DNA of 64,000 bases from Brevundimonas abyssalis TAR-001 (GCF_000466985.1 NZ_BATC01000004.1:35407-99406); one strand, 5' to 3'. Positions 39,136 through 48,786 are shown, counted from the stretch's first letter. The notes: generated from the sequence alone by a model not told the origin. Made by a program: numbers and translations.

Positions 39136-40377
39136 ATGCAGAACGCGCAACATTTCCACGGACCATGGATAGTCGCCATCGCCTTCATCACTCTGATGGG
39201 AGCGTTTGGCCTCAATCTTAGCGGCGGCCAGTTTTTCGCGCCCTTGGCCCAAGAGTTCGGATGGGGACTCGCGACGTTGAGTTCAGCGGCAGCCCTCAAC
39301 ATGATCGTATGGGGCATCTTTCAGCCTCTCATGGGGAGAATGATCGACCGCTTCGGCCCAAAGCCCGTCATCGTGGCAAGTGCCGCGCTGATGGGAATCG
39401 CCTTTCTGCTGTCATCGACCATTTCAACAGTCTGGGAGTTTTATTTCTACTACGGAATCCTTGCCGCGATTGGTTTTGCTGGCTGCGGGTCAATGGCCAA
39501 TTCGGTCCTAGTCGCTCGATGGTATGTCCGGGGGCGAGCGCGGATGCTGGCCCAAAGCGCCATGGGCATGAATATCGGCCAGCTTGTTTTTCTTCCGCTC
39601 GCCGGATGGCTTATCGTCACTTCTGGCTTTCGCGGCGCGTTCCTTGTGCTCGGCATGTTAATGATCGTGGTGATCGTCCCTCTGGTCCTGTTCGTCACTC
39701 AAAGTTCTCCAGACAAGATCAATCAAGCACCGGATGGCGACCAGCTTTCCACCTTCACCCCGCCCAAGTCCGCATCGCTTTCGCAGGCAATTCGCAACTC
39801 TGATTTTTGGGCTGCGACATTCGCCTTCGTCACTTGCGGATATTCCCTCTATCTTGTTGTGATCCACCTGCCGCGTTTCGCCGTCGATCTTGGGGCAGAC
39901 CTTTCCACAGGCGGGCAGGTTCTCGGCCTTGCCGCTGGTGCAAGCGCGATTTCTATGTGGGCGTGCGGGCAGTTGGCTGGACGGGTTGGCAAGAAGAACC
40001 TGCTGATTGGCCTTTATCTAGTCCGCGCACTCTCCCTTGCCTTCCTCGCAGTCTCTACAGAGGTGTGGCACCTCTATGCGTTCGCCCTCATCTATGGCGT
40101 ATCGTCCATGCCGATCATCCCATTGAAGACCGGCTTGATCGGCGACCTGTTCGGCGCGAACGCCATGGGCAGCATCCTCGGCACCGCATGGTTTCTGCAT
40201 CAAATACTTGCGGCTATCGCCGTGTATCTCGGCGGCTATTTGCGGGTTGAGACGGGAAGCTACTCGGCGGCTTTCTGGTCGGCCGCGATCCTGCTTCTGA
40301 TTGGCGCGGTATCGACGATACTTGTCCGTAATTCTGGAGGGCCGGTCCCGCTAAAGCCAAATCCAGCGCGCGGGTAG
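39136..40377 (+). CDS. MFS transporter, 12-helix
   Basis: A membrane protein of 413 residues with about 12 hydrophobic helices. MFS motif A-like sequence GRMIDRFGPKPVI lies in loop 2-3 and a central loop at about 195-215. It resembles oxalate/formate antiporter-like and monocarboxylate-type MFS members rather than DHA drug pumps, so the substrate is uncertain. The palindrome just upstream and the TetR gene suggest ligand-induced export or import. Confidence 0.85.
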   Translation: MQNAQHFHGPWIVAIAFITLMGAFGLNLSGGQFFAPLAQEFGWGLATLSSAAALNMIVWGIFQPLMGRMIDRFGPKPVIVASAALMGIAFLLSSTISTVWEFYFYYGILAAIGFAGCGSMANSVLVARWYVRGRARMLAQSAMGMNIGQLVFLPLAGWLIVTSGFRGAFLVLGMLMIVVIVPLVLFVTQSSPDKINQAPDGDQLSTFTPPKSASLSQAIRNSDFWAATFAFVTCGYSLYLVVIHLPRFAVDLGADLSTGGQVLGLAAGASAISMWACGQLAGRVGKKNLLIGLYLVRALSLAFLAVSTEVWHLYAFALIYGVSSMPIIPLKTGLIGDLFGANAMGSILGTAWFLHQILAAIAVYLGGYLRVETGSYSAAFWSAAILLLIGAVSTILVRNSGGPVPLKPNPARG

Positions 40378-40379
40378 CA

Positions 40380-40604
40380 ATGCGGCGGCGATCAGCACCT
40401 ATGATTGATCGTCAATGGAAAGTGCCGACCATGCTCGGGTCGCGCATCCCCCTCGCATCACTGATCCAGACGCTTGCCGTCGCCGAGTATTTGAACTTCC
40501 GCCACGCTGCCAATGCGCTCGGCGTGGCCCAATCCAGCGTCAGCGCCCGCGTGAAGGCGCTGGAGGAAGACCTTGGCGGCCGGGCATCACGCAAAGCGTG
40601 TTGA
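40380..40604 (+). pseudogene. Truncated lysR (5' fragment)
   Basis: Only the HTH part of a LysR regulator remains: LGSRIPLASLIQTLAVAEYLNFRHAANALGVAQSSVSARVKALEEDLG, which is nearly identical to residues about 20-66 of the complete LysR at 43712. After GAAGACCTTGGC the sequence jumps to unrelated DNA and stops. DNA identity to the intact copy is high but not perfect, so it is not a fresh tandem duplication. It marks the join where the second cargo module was inserted. Confidence 0.8.
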
Positions 40605-40612
40605 GCGGGCTA

Positions 40613-41197
40613 TCATGACGCCGCGCCTGTTCCAGACGCAATTCCCCGCAATAGAATGTCAATATGCTTGTCGAGCAATTCGGTGCCCGGTGTTTTCGTC
40701 AAGCTCCATGCAATAGCATTTGCCAGTAGGAACACATCTTCGGCCGTGACGTTCGCTCGAATCTGGTCGGCCTCCTTGGCGCGAACCAGAATACGATCCG
40801 TCAGGCTTTCCAACGAGCCGCACACCACAGAGAAACTTCCTGATTTTCCCGCAGAGGCATCGAGGACGCGATTCGGAAGTCCACTGTAAGTTCTGGAAAA
40901 CATGGCTAGTTCCCGAAGCCATTCACCCAGCGCCATGAATGGATCGCGACCATGCGCATACTTGTCCGAGTTTCGGACTAGCTGATCCACGTCATCCTGT
41001 ATTGCTGCCGCTATCAAGTCTTCCCGCGTCGGAAAGTGACGGTAGAGCGTGCCTTGGCCGACACCTACCGTTTTGGCGATTTCTTCCAGCGGAGCATCGA
41101 CACCCTTGGAGGCGAAAGCCGTCCGAGCAGCCTCGACGATCAGATCACGGTTGCGGCGCGCGTCCGCGCGCAGAGGACGAGGGGGCTGGGTTGTCAT
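40613..41197 (-). CDS. TetR-family transcriptional regulator
   Basis: A repressor of 194 residues, ATG at 41197 (MTTQPPRPLRADARRNRDLI). HTH: FASKGVDAPLEEIAKTVGVGQGTLYRHFPTREDL, split as APLEEIAKTVGVG and TLYRHFPTREDLIAAA. It is divergent from the DHA2 transporter gene, and two palindromes lie between them. It probably represses the transporter and itself. Confidence 0.9.
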   Translation of the reverse strand: MTTQPPRPLRADARRNRDLIVEAARTAFASKGVDAPLEEIAKTVGVGQGTLYRHFPTREDLIAAAIQDDVDQLVRNSDKYAHGRDPFMALGEWLRELAMFSRTYSGLPNRVLDASAGKSGSFSVVCGSLESLTDRILVRAKEADQIRANVTAEDVFLLANAIAWSLTKTPGTELLDKHIDILLRGIASGTGAAS

Positions 41198-41225
41198 GGC
41201 TTCATGACTAGCACTTGACTCAACC

Positions 41226-41260
41226 GGACACAATGTCCATTTAATCGGACGAAGTGTCCG
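41226..41260. promoter_or_regulatory. Two TetR-type operators between divergent genes
   Basis: GGACA-CAA-TGTCC (41226-41238) and CGGAC-GAAGT-GTCCG (41246-41260) are spaced about 20 bp centre to centre and share CGGAC/GTCC half-sites. They lie between the tetR start (41197) and the transporter start (41278). Confidence 0.7.
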
Positions 41261-41277
41261 CTTATGTGAGGTATACC

Positions 41278-42858
41278 GTGCCCGATCCCGAAGATGCACA
41301 GGATGTTCAAGCAACTCGGCGACGTTGGTTCGCCCTTGCGGCTCTGGTGCTGCCGGTCCTTCTAGTCTCCATGGACCTATCGGTCCTCTACTTGGCAGTT
41401 CCCCACATAAGCGCCGATTTGACGCCAAGCAGCAGTCAGATGCTTTGGATACTGGACATCTACGGCTTCGTGCTGGCTGGGCTTCTTATCGTGATGGGAA
41501 GCCTTGGCGACAGAATTGGACGCCGCAGGTTGTTGCTCGCTGGAGCATCGTTGTTTGGGGTGGCATCCTTGCTGGCAGCATTTGCGCCAAGCCCCGAGTT
41601 TCTGATCGCGGCCCGCGCGCTGATGGGCGTTGGCGGGGCTACGCTGATGCCATCGACGCTGGCACTGATCCGCAATGTTTTCCATGACCCGGAGGAAAGG
41701 ACACGCGCAATCGGGCTATGGACCGCCGCCTTTGCCGGTGGCGGGGTGCTCGGCCCGGTGGTGGGTGGCGTGCTGCTAAGCTACTTCGATTGGGGCTCTG
41801 TCTTCCTCATCAATGTCCCGGTCATCGTCATCCTGCTCGCCATCGCGCCGAAGCTCGTGCCGGAGCATCGCAACGACGAACAAGGCGGCTTCGATCTCTT
41901 GGGGGCAGCCCTGTCATTGGCGGCGGTTCTCGCGTTCGTTTACGCGCTGAAAAAGGGGGCCGAAGCGGGTATCTGGTCCGCTACCAGCGGATCGTTCCTC
42001 TTGCTCAGCTTGATTCTGTCGCTGGGCTTCCTCGTGCAACAACGCTCGGCACGCCAACCGCTCATCGACTTCACCCTGTTTCGGCGCAGAAAGTTCGTTG
42101 CCGGTATCCTCGCGGTTACATTGGGAATGTTGGCGCTGACCGGCCCGACCATGTATCTGGCGCAGTATCTCCAGCTCGTGCTGTCCATGTCGCCACTGGC
42201 TGCTGCGCTCTGGATGGTTCCGCTTACGCTTGCGTCAATGGCCGGTGCGATGGTTGCAACGATTGTTGTGGCACGGTGGGGCCTTCCGCGAACCTTGTTC
42301 GTCGGGTTTTCTCTGGCTGCTGGCGGCTTGACGGTTACGGCGACGACACCGCCGCAGGACGGTCTAGCCGTCGTGTTGATCGGCGGCTCTCTGCTGGGGG
42401 CTGGTGTGACGACGATCATGTCGCTTTCAACAGATGTGGTGGTAGCAGCCGCGCCGATAGAGCGCGCAGGAGCAGCATCTGCACTTTCAGAAACCGGCTC
42501 CGAACTTGGTGCAGCGTTAGGTATTGCTCTAACAGGAACGCTGGGAACGGTGATCTACCGCACTTCGTTGTCACTTCCCACTGAACTTCCAGAAGCGTTG
42601 CAGGAGGCGGCAGCACAAACGCTCGGCGCAGCTATCTCGGTGTCCGATACCCTCACTGGACCAGCCGCCGATGCGCTTCGTTTGAGCGCCCGGCAAGCCT
42701 TCACTGCCGGCTTCACCACGGCAGCGGCGGTCGGAGCAATCATGATGGTTGTGCTTGCCCTTCTGGTGCCTTGGCTCATGCGGCCTTCACCCAGCAAACG
42801 CGAGCTTCATTCCACGGTGGCCATCGAAGCCACAACAAAAATCAGCGCAAAGGAGTAG
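41278..42858 (+). CDS. DHA2-family multidrug MFS transporter (14-helix, SmvA/QacA-like)
   Basis: A drug:proton antiporter of about 526 residues with some 14 hydrophobic helices. Motif A is GSLGDRIGRRRLLLAG and motif C is GVLGPVVGGVLL, typical of drug exporters. Start GTG 41278 has GAGG five bases upstream and clears the operator; a GTG at 41254 would put the start inside the second palindrome. Likely substrates are cationic disinfectants or dyes, but this is not proven. Confidence 0.88.
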   Translation: MPDPEDAQDVQATRRRWFALAALVLPVLLVSMDLSVLYLAVPHISADLTPSSSQMLWILDIYGFVLAGLLIVMGSLGDRIGRRRLLLAGASLFGVASLLAAFAPSPEFLIAARALMGVGGATLMPSTLALIRNVFHDPEERTRAIGLWTAAFAGGGVLGPVVGGVLLSYFDWGSVFLINVPVIVILLAIAPKLVPEHRNDEQGGFDLLGAALSLAAVLAFVYALKKGAEAGIWSATSGSFLLLSLILSLGFLVQQRSARQPLIDFTLFRRRKFVAGILAVTLGMLALTGPTMYLAQYLQLVLSMSPLAAALWMVPLTLASMAGAMVATIVVARWGLPRTLFVGFSLAAGGLTVTATTPPQDGLAVVLIGGSLLGAGVTTIMSLSTDVVVAAAPIERAGAASALSETGSELGAALGIALTGTLGTVIYRTSLSLPTELPEALQEAAAQTLGAAISVSDTLTGPAADALRLSARQAFTAGFTTAAAVGAIMMVVLALLVPWLMRPSPSKRELHSTVAIEATTKISAKE

Positions 42859-42862
42859 GAAT

Positions 42863-43699
42863 ATGATCGTCGTCACAGGCGCTACAGGTTCGGTCGGGCA
42901 ACATCTGGTTCGGAACCTTCATTCACAACAGGTCGAAGTCGTCGCAGCGGTGCGCGATCAAACAACGGCCTCCTTGCCGGAGGGAGTGCAAAGCGTGGCG
43001 ATGGATGTAGAGAATCTATCGTCGGTAGAAAAAGCGGTCGCAGGCGCGGACGCCGTTTTCTGGCTCTGGCCTTCCCTGTCCGGTTCAGAGACGGCCGAGG
43101 TGGCCGGCGATATAGGTCGGATACTCGGCGCATCAGGCGCTCGTGTTACATATCTTTCGGCAGAGGCGGCAGCGGCCGAGCCTACTTCGTCGTGGGCGAT
43201 TATGGAAAATGCTATTGAACAGGCCATTCCAGAATGGACGATCCTGCGTTGCACGGGGTTTGCGAAGAACGTTCGCATGTGGATTCCACAAATCCAGTCG
43301 GGCGATACGGTTCGCTGGCCCTTCGCAAACGCTACACGTTCACTGATACATGAGGCGGACATTGCGGATGCCGCTGCCGCAACGCTGGTCGACAAAGCTC
43401 ACACCGGGCAACGCTATACCCTAACGGGACCAAGCGCATTGCGGCAGGCGGATCAAGTAAAGATCATAGGAAAAGCCATTGGTCGAAATCTTCATTGGGA
43501 CGAAGAACCGTTTGAAGAAGCCCGTGATCGCCTCGCTCAAGAGTTTGGTGATCTGGAACTCGCCGAATACATCATGGAGAGCTGGCAGGAGTTTATAGAC
43601 AAGCCCGAGCCGGTTACTTCCTCGGTCCGAATGCTGACGGGCCGCGATCCAAGGTCGTTTGAAAGCTGGGTTCTGGATCATGCGCATGAGTTCCGTTGA
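42863..43699 (+). CDS. NAD(P)H-binding NmrA-like protein
   Basis: A protein of 278 residues with the Rossmann start MIVVTGATGSVGQHLVRNL and an NmrA/atypical short-chain dehydrogenase fold (SWAIMENAIEQAIPEWTILRCTGF). It follows the transporter by 4 bp with AGGAG upstream, so it belongs to the TetR-controlled operon. NmrA-like proteins sense or reduce with NAD(P); related ones act on quinones or azo dyes. The substrate is unknown. Confidence 0.85.
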   Translation: MIVVTGATGSVGQHLVRNLHSQQVEVVAAVRDQTTASLPEGVQSVAMDVENLSSVEKAVAGADAVFWLWPSLSGSETAEVAGDIGRILGASGARVTYLSAEAAAAEPTSSWAIMENAIEQAIPEWTILRCTGFAKNVRMWIPQIQSGDTVRWPFANATRSLIHEADIADAAAATLVDKAHTGQRYTLTGPSALRQADQVKIIGKAIGRNLHWDEEPFEEARDRLAQEFGDLELAEYIMESWQEFIDKPEPVTSSVRMLTGRDPRSFESWVLDHAHEFR

Positions 43700-43711
43700 T
43701 AAGAGGGCGGT

Positions 43712-44677
43712 ATGCGCAGGCGGCGATCCAACCCGCTCAATGATCGTCCATGGGGAGCGCCGACCTCACTCGGCTCGCGCATTCCCCTCGCGTCACTGAT
43801 CCAGACGCTCGCCGTCGCTGAATATCTCAACTTCCGCCACGCCGCCAATGCGCTCGGCGTGGCGCAATCCAGCGTCAGCGCCCGCGTGAAGACGCTGGAA
43901 GAAGACCTTGGCATCCTCCTGTTCGAGCGCCATGCGCGCGGCGTCCGGTTGACCGAAGCCGGACGCCACTTCGTCGAGCGGATCGCGGCCGGCGTCGATC
44001 AACTCGACCATGCGGTGAAGACCGCAAGCATGGCGGCGGTGGGCGAGTGCGGCCGGCTTCGTATCGGCATCCATGCCCTGATCCCGCGCAGCTTCCTCGC
44101 CGAGCTGATCGGGCGGTTTCGGGAAGACCACCCCGGCATCGAGGTCGAAATCACCGAGGGCACGGCCCGCGATACCGTGATGCAGCTTCGCGCCGACATG
44201 CTCGACATAGTATTCGTGGCCGGCACACCCGAGCTGCCCGACTGCAATTCCCGCCCGATCTGGACCGAACCGCTGGTGGCCGTGCTGCCTGATAGGCATC
44301 GCCTCGCCGGACAGTCGGCAATCACTTGGGCCGATCTGGTCGGCGAGGCTTTCCTTGTCCGCCATGGCGGCACGGGTCCGCAGGTCCATGACCATATCGT
44401 GCTACGCCTTGCCGGATGCTGGCCTGCGCCGTCGATCCTGCGTTTCGACGTGGGGCGTGGCACCCTGTTATCCATGGTCGGACAGGGGTTCGGCATCACC
44501 ATCGTTGGGGCGGCCACGTCGCTGCTGCCAACGTCAGGTGTCGTCTTCCTGCCGTTCGCCGACGAGCCGGAGCCGATCACGTTCTCGGCAATTTGGTCGC
44601 CCTCCAACCGCAGCGCGGCGCTTCGCAACCTGCTCAACCTCGCCAGCGACATGGGCCGGATCGTCCGCACCGACTGA
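43712..44677 (+). CDS. LysR-family transcriptional regulator, ICE backbone
   Basis: A regulator of 321 residues. The N-terminal HTH (LASLIQTLAVAEYLNFRHAANALGVAQSSVSARVK) is followed by a substrate-binding domain (LRIGIHALIPRSFLAELIGRF to FGITIVGAATSLLPTSG). It precedes virD4 with a 180-bp gap holding direct repeats. A lysR in this spot is a common part of trb-type alphaproteobacterial ICEs, so it may control transfer genes. Confidence 0.9.
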   Translation: MRRRRSNPLNDRPWGAPTSLGSRIPLASLIQTLAVAEYLNFRHAANALGVAQSSVSARVKTLEEDLGILLFERHARGVRLTEAGRHFVERIAAGVDQLDHAVKTASMAAVGECGRLRIGIHALIPRSFLAELIGRFREDHPGIEVEITEGTARDTVMQLRADMLDIVFVAGTPELPDCNSRPIWTEPLVAVLPDRHRLAGQSAITWADLVGEAFLVRHGGTGPQVHDHIVLRLAGCWPAPSILRFDVGRGTLLSMVGQGFGITIVGAATSLLPTSGVVFLPFADEPEPITFSAIWSPSNRSAALRNLLNLASDMGRIVRTD

Positions 44678-44740
44678 CTTTCGCCGCGATTCGTTTCCAC
44701 CAGCCAGCACAGGCACCAGCAACGACGCCCCCCAGGCAAC

Positions 44741-44848
44741 CCGTCCTATTTGCCGCCGATAGTATCCGGCAGCCCTCCGGCATCCTCTTTCCTGTTGCCC
44801 GTCCCGATTTTGCCTACTTTCTGATCGGCTCCGTCTCTTTTGCCTACT
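44741..44848 (+). promoter_or_regulatory. Putative promoter region of virD4/traG with direct repeats
   Basis: The 11-mer TTTTGCCTACT occurs at 44808-44818 and 44838-44848, 30 bp apart, which is about three helical turns. CCGTCCTATTTGCCGCCG (44741-44758) has a near-copy before trbB (CCATCCTATTTACCGCCG at about 47326-47343). These may be sites for the LysR upstream or for another transfer regulator. Confidence 0.4.
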
Positions 44849-44857
44849 GGAGCCTGG

Positions 44858-46843
44858 ATGCGTGGAGGCCGAATCCTTTGGGGCCAGATTGCCGTTGTCT
44901 TCACCATCGTTCTGGTGATGACCTGGGCCGCAACGCAATGGACCGCATGGCGGCTTGGCTTCCAGCCCCAGCTTGGAGCACCATGGTTCGAGCTGGCAGG
45001 CTGGCCGGTCTATTACCCTCCGGCCTTCTTCTGGTGGTGGTTCTCCTTTGACGCCTATGCACCCGCGATCTTCGTCGAGGGCGGCGTCATCGCTGTATCC
45101 GGCGGCTTTATCGCTATCGTGGCCGCAATATTCATGTCGATCATCCGAGCGCGGGAAGCACGTAATGTCGCGACCTATGGCTCGGCGCGATGGGCCGAAG
45201 ATCACGAAATTCGTGCCGCTGGTTTGCTCGGTCCCGATGGCGCTGTCCTTGGCCGCTACGAACGCGACTATCTGCGCCATGACGGCCCCGAGCATGTGCT
45301 GTGCTTCGCCCCGACCCGGAGCGGCAAGGGCGTCGGCCTTGTCGTGCCGACGCTGCTGACCTGGCCGGGAAGCTGCATCGTCCATGACATTAAGGGCGAG
45401 AACTGGACGCTTACGGCCGGCTTCCGGGCGAAGCACGGCCGCGTCCTGCTGTTCGATCCCACCAACGCCAGATCATCGGCCTACAACCCGCTACTGGAGG
45501 TGCGGCAGGGCGAATGGGAAGTCCGCGACGTGCAGAACATCGCGGATATTCTGGTCGACCCCGAAGGTAGCCTCGACAAGCGCAACCATTGGGAAAAGAC
45601 CAGCCACAGCCTGCTTGTCGGCGCGATCCTGCACGTCCTCTATGCCGAATCCGACAAGACGCTGGCCGGTGTTGCCAACTTCCTGTCCGACCCCCGCCGC
45701 CCGGTAGAGGCGACCTTGCGCGCCATGATGGACACGCCGCATCTCGGTGAGGCCGGCGTTCATCCCGTCATCGCCTCATCGGCGCGCGAACTGTTGAACA
45801 AGTCCGAGAACGAACGGTCGGGTGTGCTCAGCACCGCCATGTCGTTTCTCGGCCTGTACCGCGATCCCGTGGTGGCGCGGGTGACGGCGCGCTGCGACTG
45901 GCGCATTGCCGATCTTGTGGGTAGCGGCCAGCCCGTCAGCCTCTACCTTGTGGTGCCGCCATCCGACATCAATCGGACGAAGCCGCTTATCCGCCTGATC
46001 CTCAACCAGATCGGCAGGCGGTTGACAGAGGATTTGAACACGTCCGGCAAGCGCCATCGCCTGCTGTTGATGCTGGACGAGTTTCCGGCGCTCGGCAGGC
46101 TGGATTTCTTTGAATCGGCGCTCGCCTTCATGGCCGGCTACGGCCTCAAGTCCTTCCTGATCGCGCAAAGCCTCAATCAGATCGAGCGCGCCTATGGGCC
46201 GAACAATTCGATCCTCGACAACTGCCATGTCCGCATCGCCTTCGCCACCAACGACGAGCGCACGGCCAAGCGCGTGTCGGACTCCCTCGGCACGGCGACG
46301 GAGTTACGCGATTCCACCAACTATGCCGGGCATCGTCTCGCGCCATGGCTCGGCCACCTGATGGTCTCGCGGCAGGAGACGGCGCGGCCATTGATGACGC
46401 CTGGCGAGATCATGCAGTTACCGCCTGCCGACGAGATCGTCATGGTCGCTGGCACCCCGCCGATCCGGGCGAAGAAGGCGCGGTATTTCGAGGATGGGCG
46501 GTTGCATGAACGCATCCTGCCGCCGCCCGAGTTGCCATCCGCTCCAGCGACCGAGACAGCATCCGACGACTGGTCGAGCCGCGTCGTTGTTACGAAGGAC
46601 AGCACAACGGCCGTAGCTGGAAATAGCGAAGAAGGCGATCCGGCCAATGCCGGTATCCGCCGCGAGCCGGAATTGCCCGAGCATGAGGAAATCGTCGTGC
46701 CGCCTCCGTCGCCCGCGCAGGAGTTCGAGTTTCTGGACGACGAACCGGATGTTGACGCAGCCAAGGCCCGCGCCATGCGCCAGCGCATGAGGACGGTCGC
46801 GCGGCAGGTTTCCATGAACCCCGATGACGGAATCGAACTGTAA
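44858..46843 (+). CDS. traG: Type IV coupling protein VirD4/TraG
   Basis: The hexameric ATPase that links the relaxosome to the mating channel, 661 residues. Two N-terminal membrane helices (about 7-30 and 64-86), Walker A PTRSGKGVG (152-160), Walker B LLLMLDEFPALG, and the coupling-protein motif FLIAQSLNQIERAYG are seen. The C-terminal 100 residues are acidic and variable. I chose the ATG at 44858; a TTG at 44840 is possible. A CopG gene follows 10 bp later. Confidence 0.93.
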   Translation: MRGGRILWGQIAVVFTIVLVMTWAATQWTAWRLGFQPQLGAPWFELAGWPVYYPPAFFWWWFSFDAYAPAIFVEGGVIAVSGGFIAIVAAIFMSIIRAREARNVATYGSARWAEDHEIRAAGLLGPDGAVLGRYERDYLRHDGPEHVLCFAPTRSGKGVGLVVPTLLTWPGSCIVHDIKGENWTLTAGFRAKHGRVLLFDPTNARSSAYNPLLEVRQGEWEVRDVQNIADILVDPEGSLDKRNHWEKTSHSLLVGAILHVLYAESDKTLAGVANFLSDPRRPVEATLRAMMDTPHLGEAGVHPVIASSARELLNKSENERSGVLSTAMSFLGLYRDPVVARVTARCDWRIADLVGSGQPVSLYLVVPPSDINRTKPLIRLILNQIGRRLTEDLNTSGKRHRLLLMLDEFPALGRLDFFESALAFMAGYGLKSFLIAQSLNQIERAYGPNNSILDNCHVRIAFATNDERTAKRVSDSLGTATELRDSTNYAGHRLAPWLGHLMVSRQETARPLMTPGEIMQLPPADEIVMVAGTPPIRAKKARYFEDGRLHERILPPPELPSAPATETASDDWSSRVVVTKDSTTAVAGNSEEGDPANAGIRREPELPEHEEIVVPPPSPAQEFEFLDDEPDVDAAKARAMRQRMRTVARQVSMNPDDGIEL

Positions 46844-46853
46844 GGACACGCCC

Positions 46854-47315
46854 ATGACCACCAGAACCCGCCTGAATCTCTATTTCGACCCCGCGCTTAT
46901 GCCGCAGATCGAGTCGCTGGCGCTGCGCCGCAAGGTCTCGAAATCCGCCATCGTGGAGGCGGCGGTCATGTCCTACCTGTCCGGCGATTCCGCCGATCAG
47001 CTTGAAGCAGCCATGTCGCGCCGCCTGGACAAGCTCGGCCGCCAAATAGACACGCTCGACCTGGACCTCGCCGTTCTCGGCGAAACGGTCGCGCAGTTCA
47101 TCCATTTCTGGCTGACCATCACGCCGCCGCTTTCGGGGGCCGCGCAATCCGCCGCCCGCGCAAAGGGCGCAGAACGGTTCGAGGGCTTCATGCAAACCCT
47201 CGGTCGGCGTCTGGCGACGGGCGACCGGTTCCTCAAAGAGCTGTCGCGCGACCTCGACTCACTTCCCGACGATCCGTTGCCGGATAAATCCGAGAGCAAC
47301 GGCGATCAAGAGTAA
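46854..47315 (+). CDS. CopG/RHH-family protein of the transfer region
   Basis: A protein of 153 residues: N-terminal ribbon-helix-helix (TRTRLNLYFDPALMPQIESLALRRKVSKSAIVEAAV, in pieces RLNLYFDP and KVSKSAIVEAAVMSYL) and a helical C-terminal part (RRLDKLGRQIDTLDLDLAVLGETVAQFIHFWL). It always accompanies traG and trbB in this ICE group and may regulate the trb operon or bind oriT. Confidence 0.8.
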   Translation: MTTRTRLNLYFDPALMPQIESLALRRKVSKSAIVEAAVMSYLSGDSADQLEAAMSRRLDKLGRQIDTLDLDLAVLGETVAQFIHFWLTITPPLSGAAQSAARAKGAERFEGFMQTLGRRLATGDRFLKELSRDLDSLPDDPLPDKSESNGDQE

Positions 47316-47409
47316 GATTCGGACCCATCCTATTTACCGCCGTTCGCCGCCGATTGCCGCCGCCGCTTAGATACTTGTTGAACCGGCCCAATTCCGGGCT
47401 TTCTTAATC

Positions 47410-47426
47410 GACCCCGATCCGGGGTC
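47410..47426. promoter_or_regulatory. Palindrome before trbB
   Basis: GACCCCG-ATC-CGGGGTC (47410-47426) lies 35 bp before the trbB start, in a 146-bp gap after the copG gene. It may be an operator for the CopG protein or a terminator stem. Confidence 0.4.
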
Positions 47427-47461
47427 CGCCTGTTGCGTCCCCGCCAAAAGCCGGGGCCGAC

Positions 47462-48457
47462 ATGACAACCAACCACCACAGACAGGAAGCGATCCAGCGT
47501 GGCGCGCGCATGTTGCGCACGGCGCTCGGCCCCGCCATTGCCCAGCTGCTCGAAGACCCGGCCGTGGTCGAGGTGATGTTGAACCCGGACGGCCGCCTTT
47601 GGGTGGACCGGCTATCCGAAGGGCTTTCCGACACGGGCGAGCGCCTGTCCGCCGCCGATGGCGAACGCATCGTGCGGTTGGTCGCGCATCATGTCGGCGC
47701 AGAGGTTCATGCCCGCAGCCCGCGCGTCTCGGCCGAGCTGCCCGAGAGCGGGGAGAGGTTCGAGGGCCTGCTGCCGCCCGTGGTCGCCGCCCCGACCTTT
47801 GCCATACGCAAGCCGGCCAGCATCGTGTTCAGCCTCGACGACTATGTGGCGGCGGGCATCATGTCTGCCGATCAGGCTTTGAGCCTACGCGCGGCCGTTT
47901 CCTCCCGCGCCAACATCCTTGTCGCCGGCGGCACCTCGACCGGCAAGACCACGCTGACCAACGCGCTCTTGGCAGAAGTTGCCAAGAGCGGGGATCGCGT
48001 CGTCATCATCGAGGACACCCGCGAGCTTCAATGTGCCGCGCCCAATCTGGTGGCGCTGCGCACCAAGGATGGCGTCGCCAGCCTGTCGGACCTTGTGCGG
48101 TCCTCGCTGCGCCTGCGACCCGACCGCATCCCCATCGGCGAGGTGCGCGGATCGGAAGCCCTCGACCTGCTCAAAGCATGGGGAACAGGGCATCCGGGCG
48201 GGATCGGCACCATTCACGCCGGCACCGGCATCGGCGCGCTTCGTCGCCTTGAACAGCTCATCCAAGAGGCTGTGGTCACGGTCCCGCGCGCGCTGATCGC
48301 CGAGACTATCGACCTTGTTGCCGTCCTTTCCGGGCGCGGTTCCGCGCGCCGGCTGGCCGAGCTTGCCCGCGTCGAGGGGCTGGGGCCGGACGGCGACTAC
48401 CGCATCACGCATCCCATCCCTTCGGCAATCCCCACCAGCACAGGAGAATCTTCATGA
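47462..48457 (+). CDS. trbB: Conjugal transfer ATPase TrbB
   Basis: VirB11-type secretion ATPase of 331 residues. An N-terminal domain with [18 protein letters not shown] is followed by Walker [10 protein letters not shown] (156-164), an Asp box [12 protein letters not shown], and the His box with [14 protein letters not shown]. It powers pilus assembly and substrate transfer. The stop overlaps the trbC start (ATGA). Confidence 0.96.
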   Translation: MTTNHHRQEAIQRGARMLRTALGPAIAQLLEDPAVVEVMLNPDGRLWVDRLSEGLSDTGERLSAADGERIVRLVAHHVGAEVHARSPRVSAELPESGERFEGLLPPVVAAPTFAIRKPASIVFSLDDYVAAGIMSADQALSLRAAVSSRANILVAGGTSTGKTTLTNALLAEVAKSGDRVVIIEDTRELQCAAPNLVALRTKDGVASLSDLVRSSLRLRPDRIPIGEVRGSEALDLLKAWGTGHPGGIGTIHAGTGIGALRRLEQLIQEAVVTVPRALIAETIDLVAVLSGRGSARRLAELARVEGLGPDGDYRITHPIPSAIPTSTGESS

Positions 48458-48786
48458 TCCGCACGCTCACGCGCGGCTATCGCTTCGCCGCGACCGCCGC
48501 ATCCACCCTTGCCATTAGCCTCATGCTCGCCCCGGCCGCCCATGCGTCCGGTTCGTCGATGCCATGGGAACAGCCCTTGCAGCAAATCCTCCAGTCCATC
48601 GAGGGGCCGGTCGCCAAGATCATCGCCGTCATCATCATCATCGTGACCGGCCTGACCCTCGCGTTCGGCGACACCAGCGGCGGCTTCCGTCGCCTGATCC
48701 AGATCGTATTCGGTCTCTCCATCGCCTTTGCGGCCAGCTCGTTCTTCCTGTCGTTCTTCTCGTTCGGCGGCGGGGCGCTCGTTTGA
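48454..48786 (+). CDS. trbC: Conjugal pilin TrbC
   Basis: Pilin precursor of 110 residues: long signal peptide (ending PAAHASGSSMPWEQ), then two hydrophobic helices (IIAVIIIIVTGLTLAFG and IVFGLSIAFAASSFFLSFF). It is the VirB2 counterpart and is processed by TraF. It overlaps trbB and trbD. Confidence 0.93.
   Translation: MIRTLTRGYRFAATAASTLAISLMLAPAAHASGSSMPWEQPLQQILQSIEGPVAKIIAVIIIIVTGLTLAFGDTSGGFRRLIQIVFGLSIAFAASSFFLSFFSFGGGALV

Noticed and set aside
40613..41428. Longer TetR reading to 41428
   Set aside because: It would cross both operators and the start of the divergent transporter gene; the family N-terminus fits the ATG at 41197.
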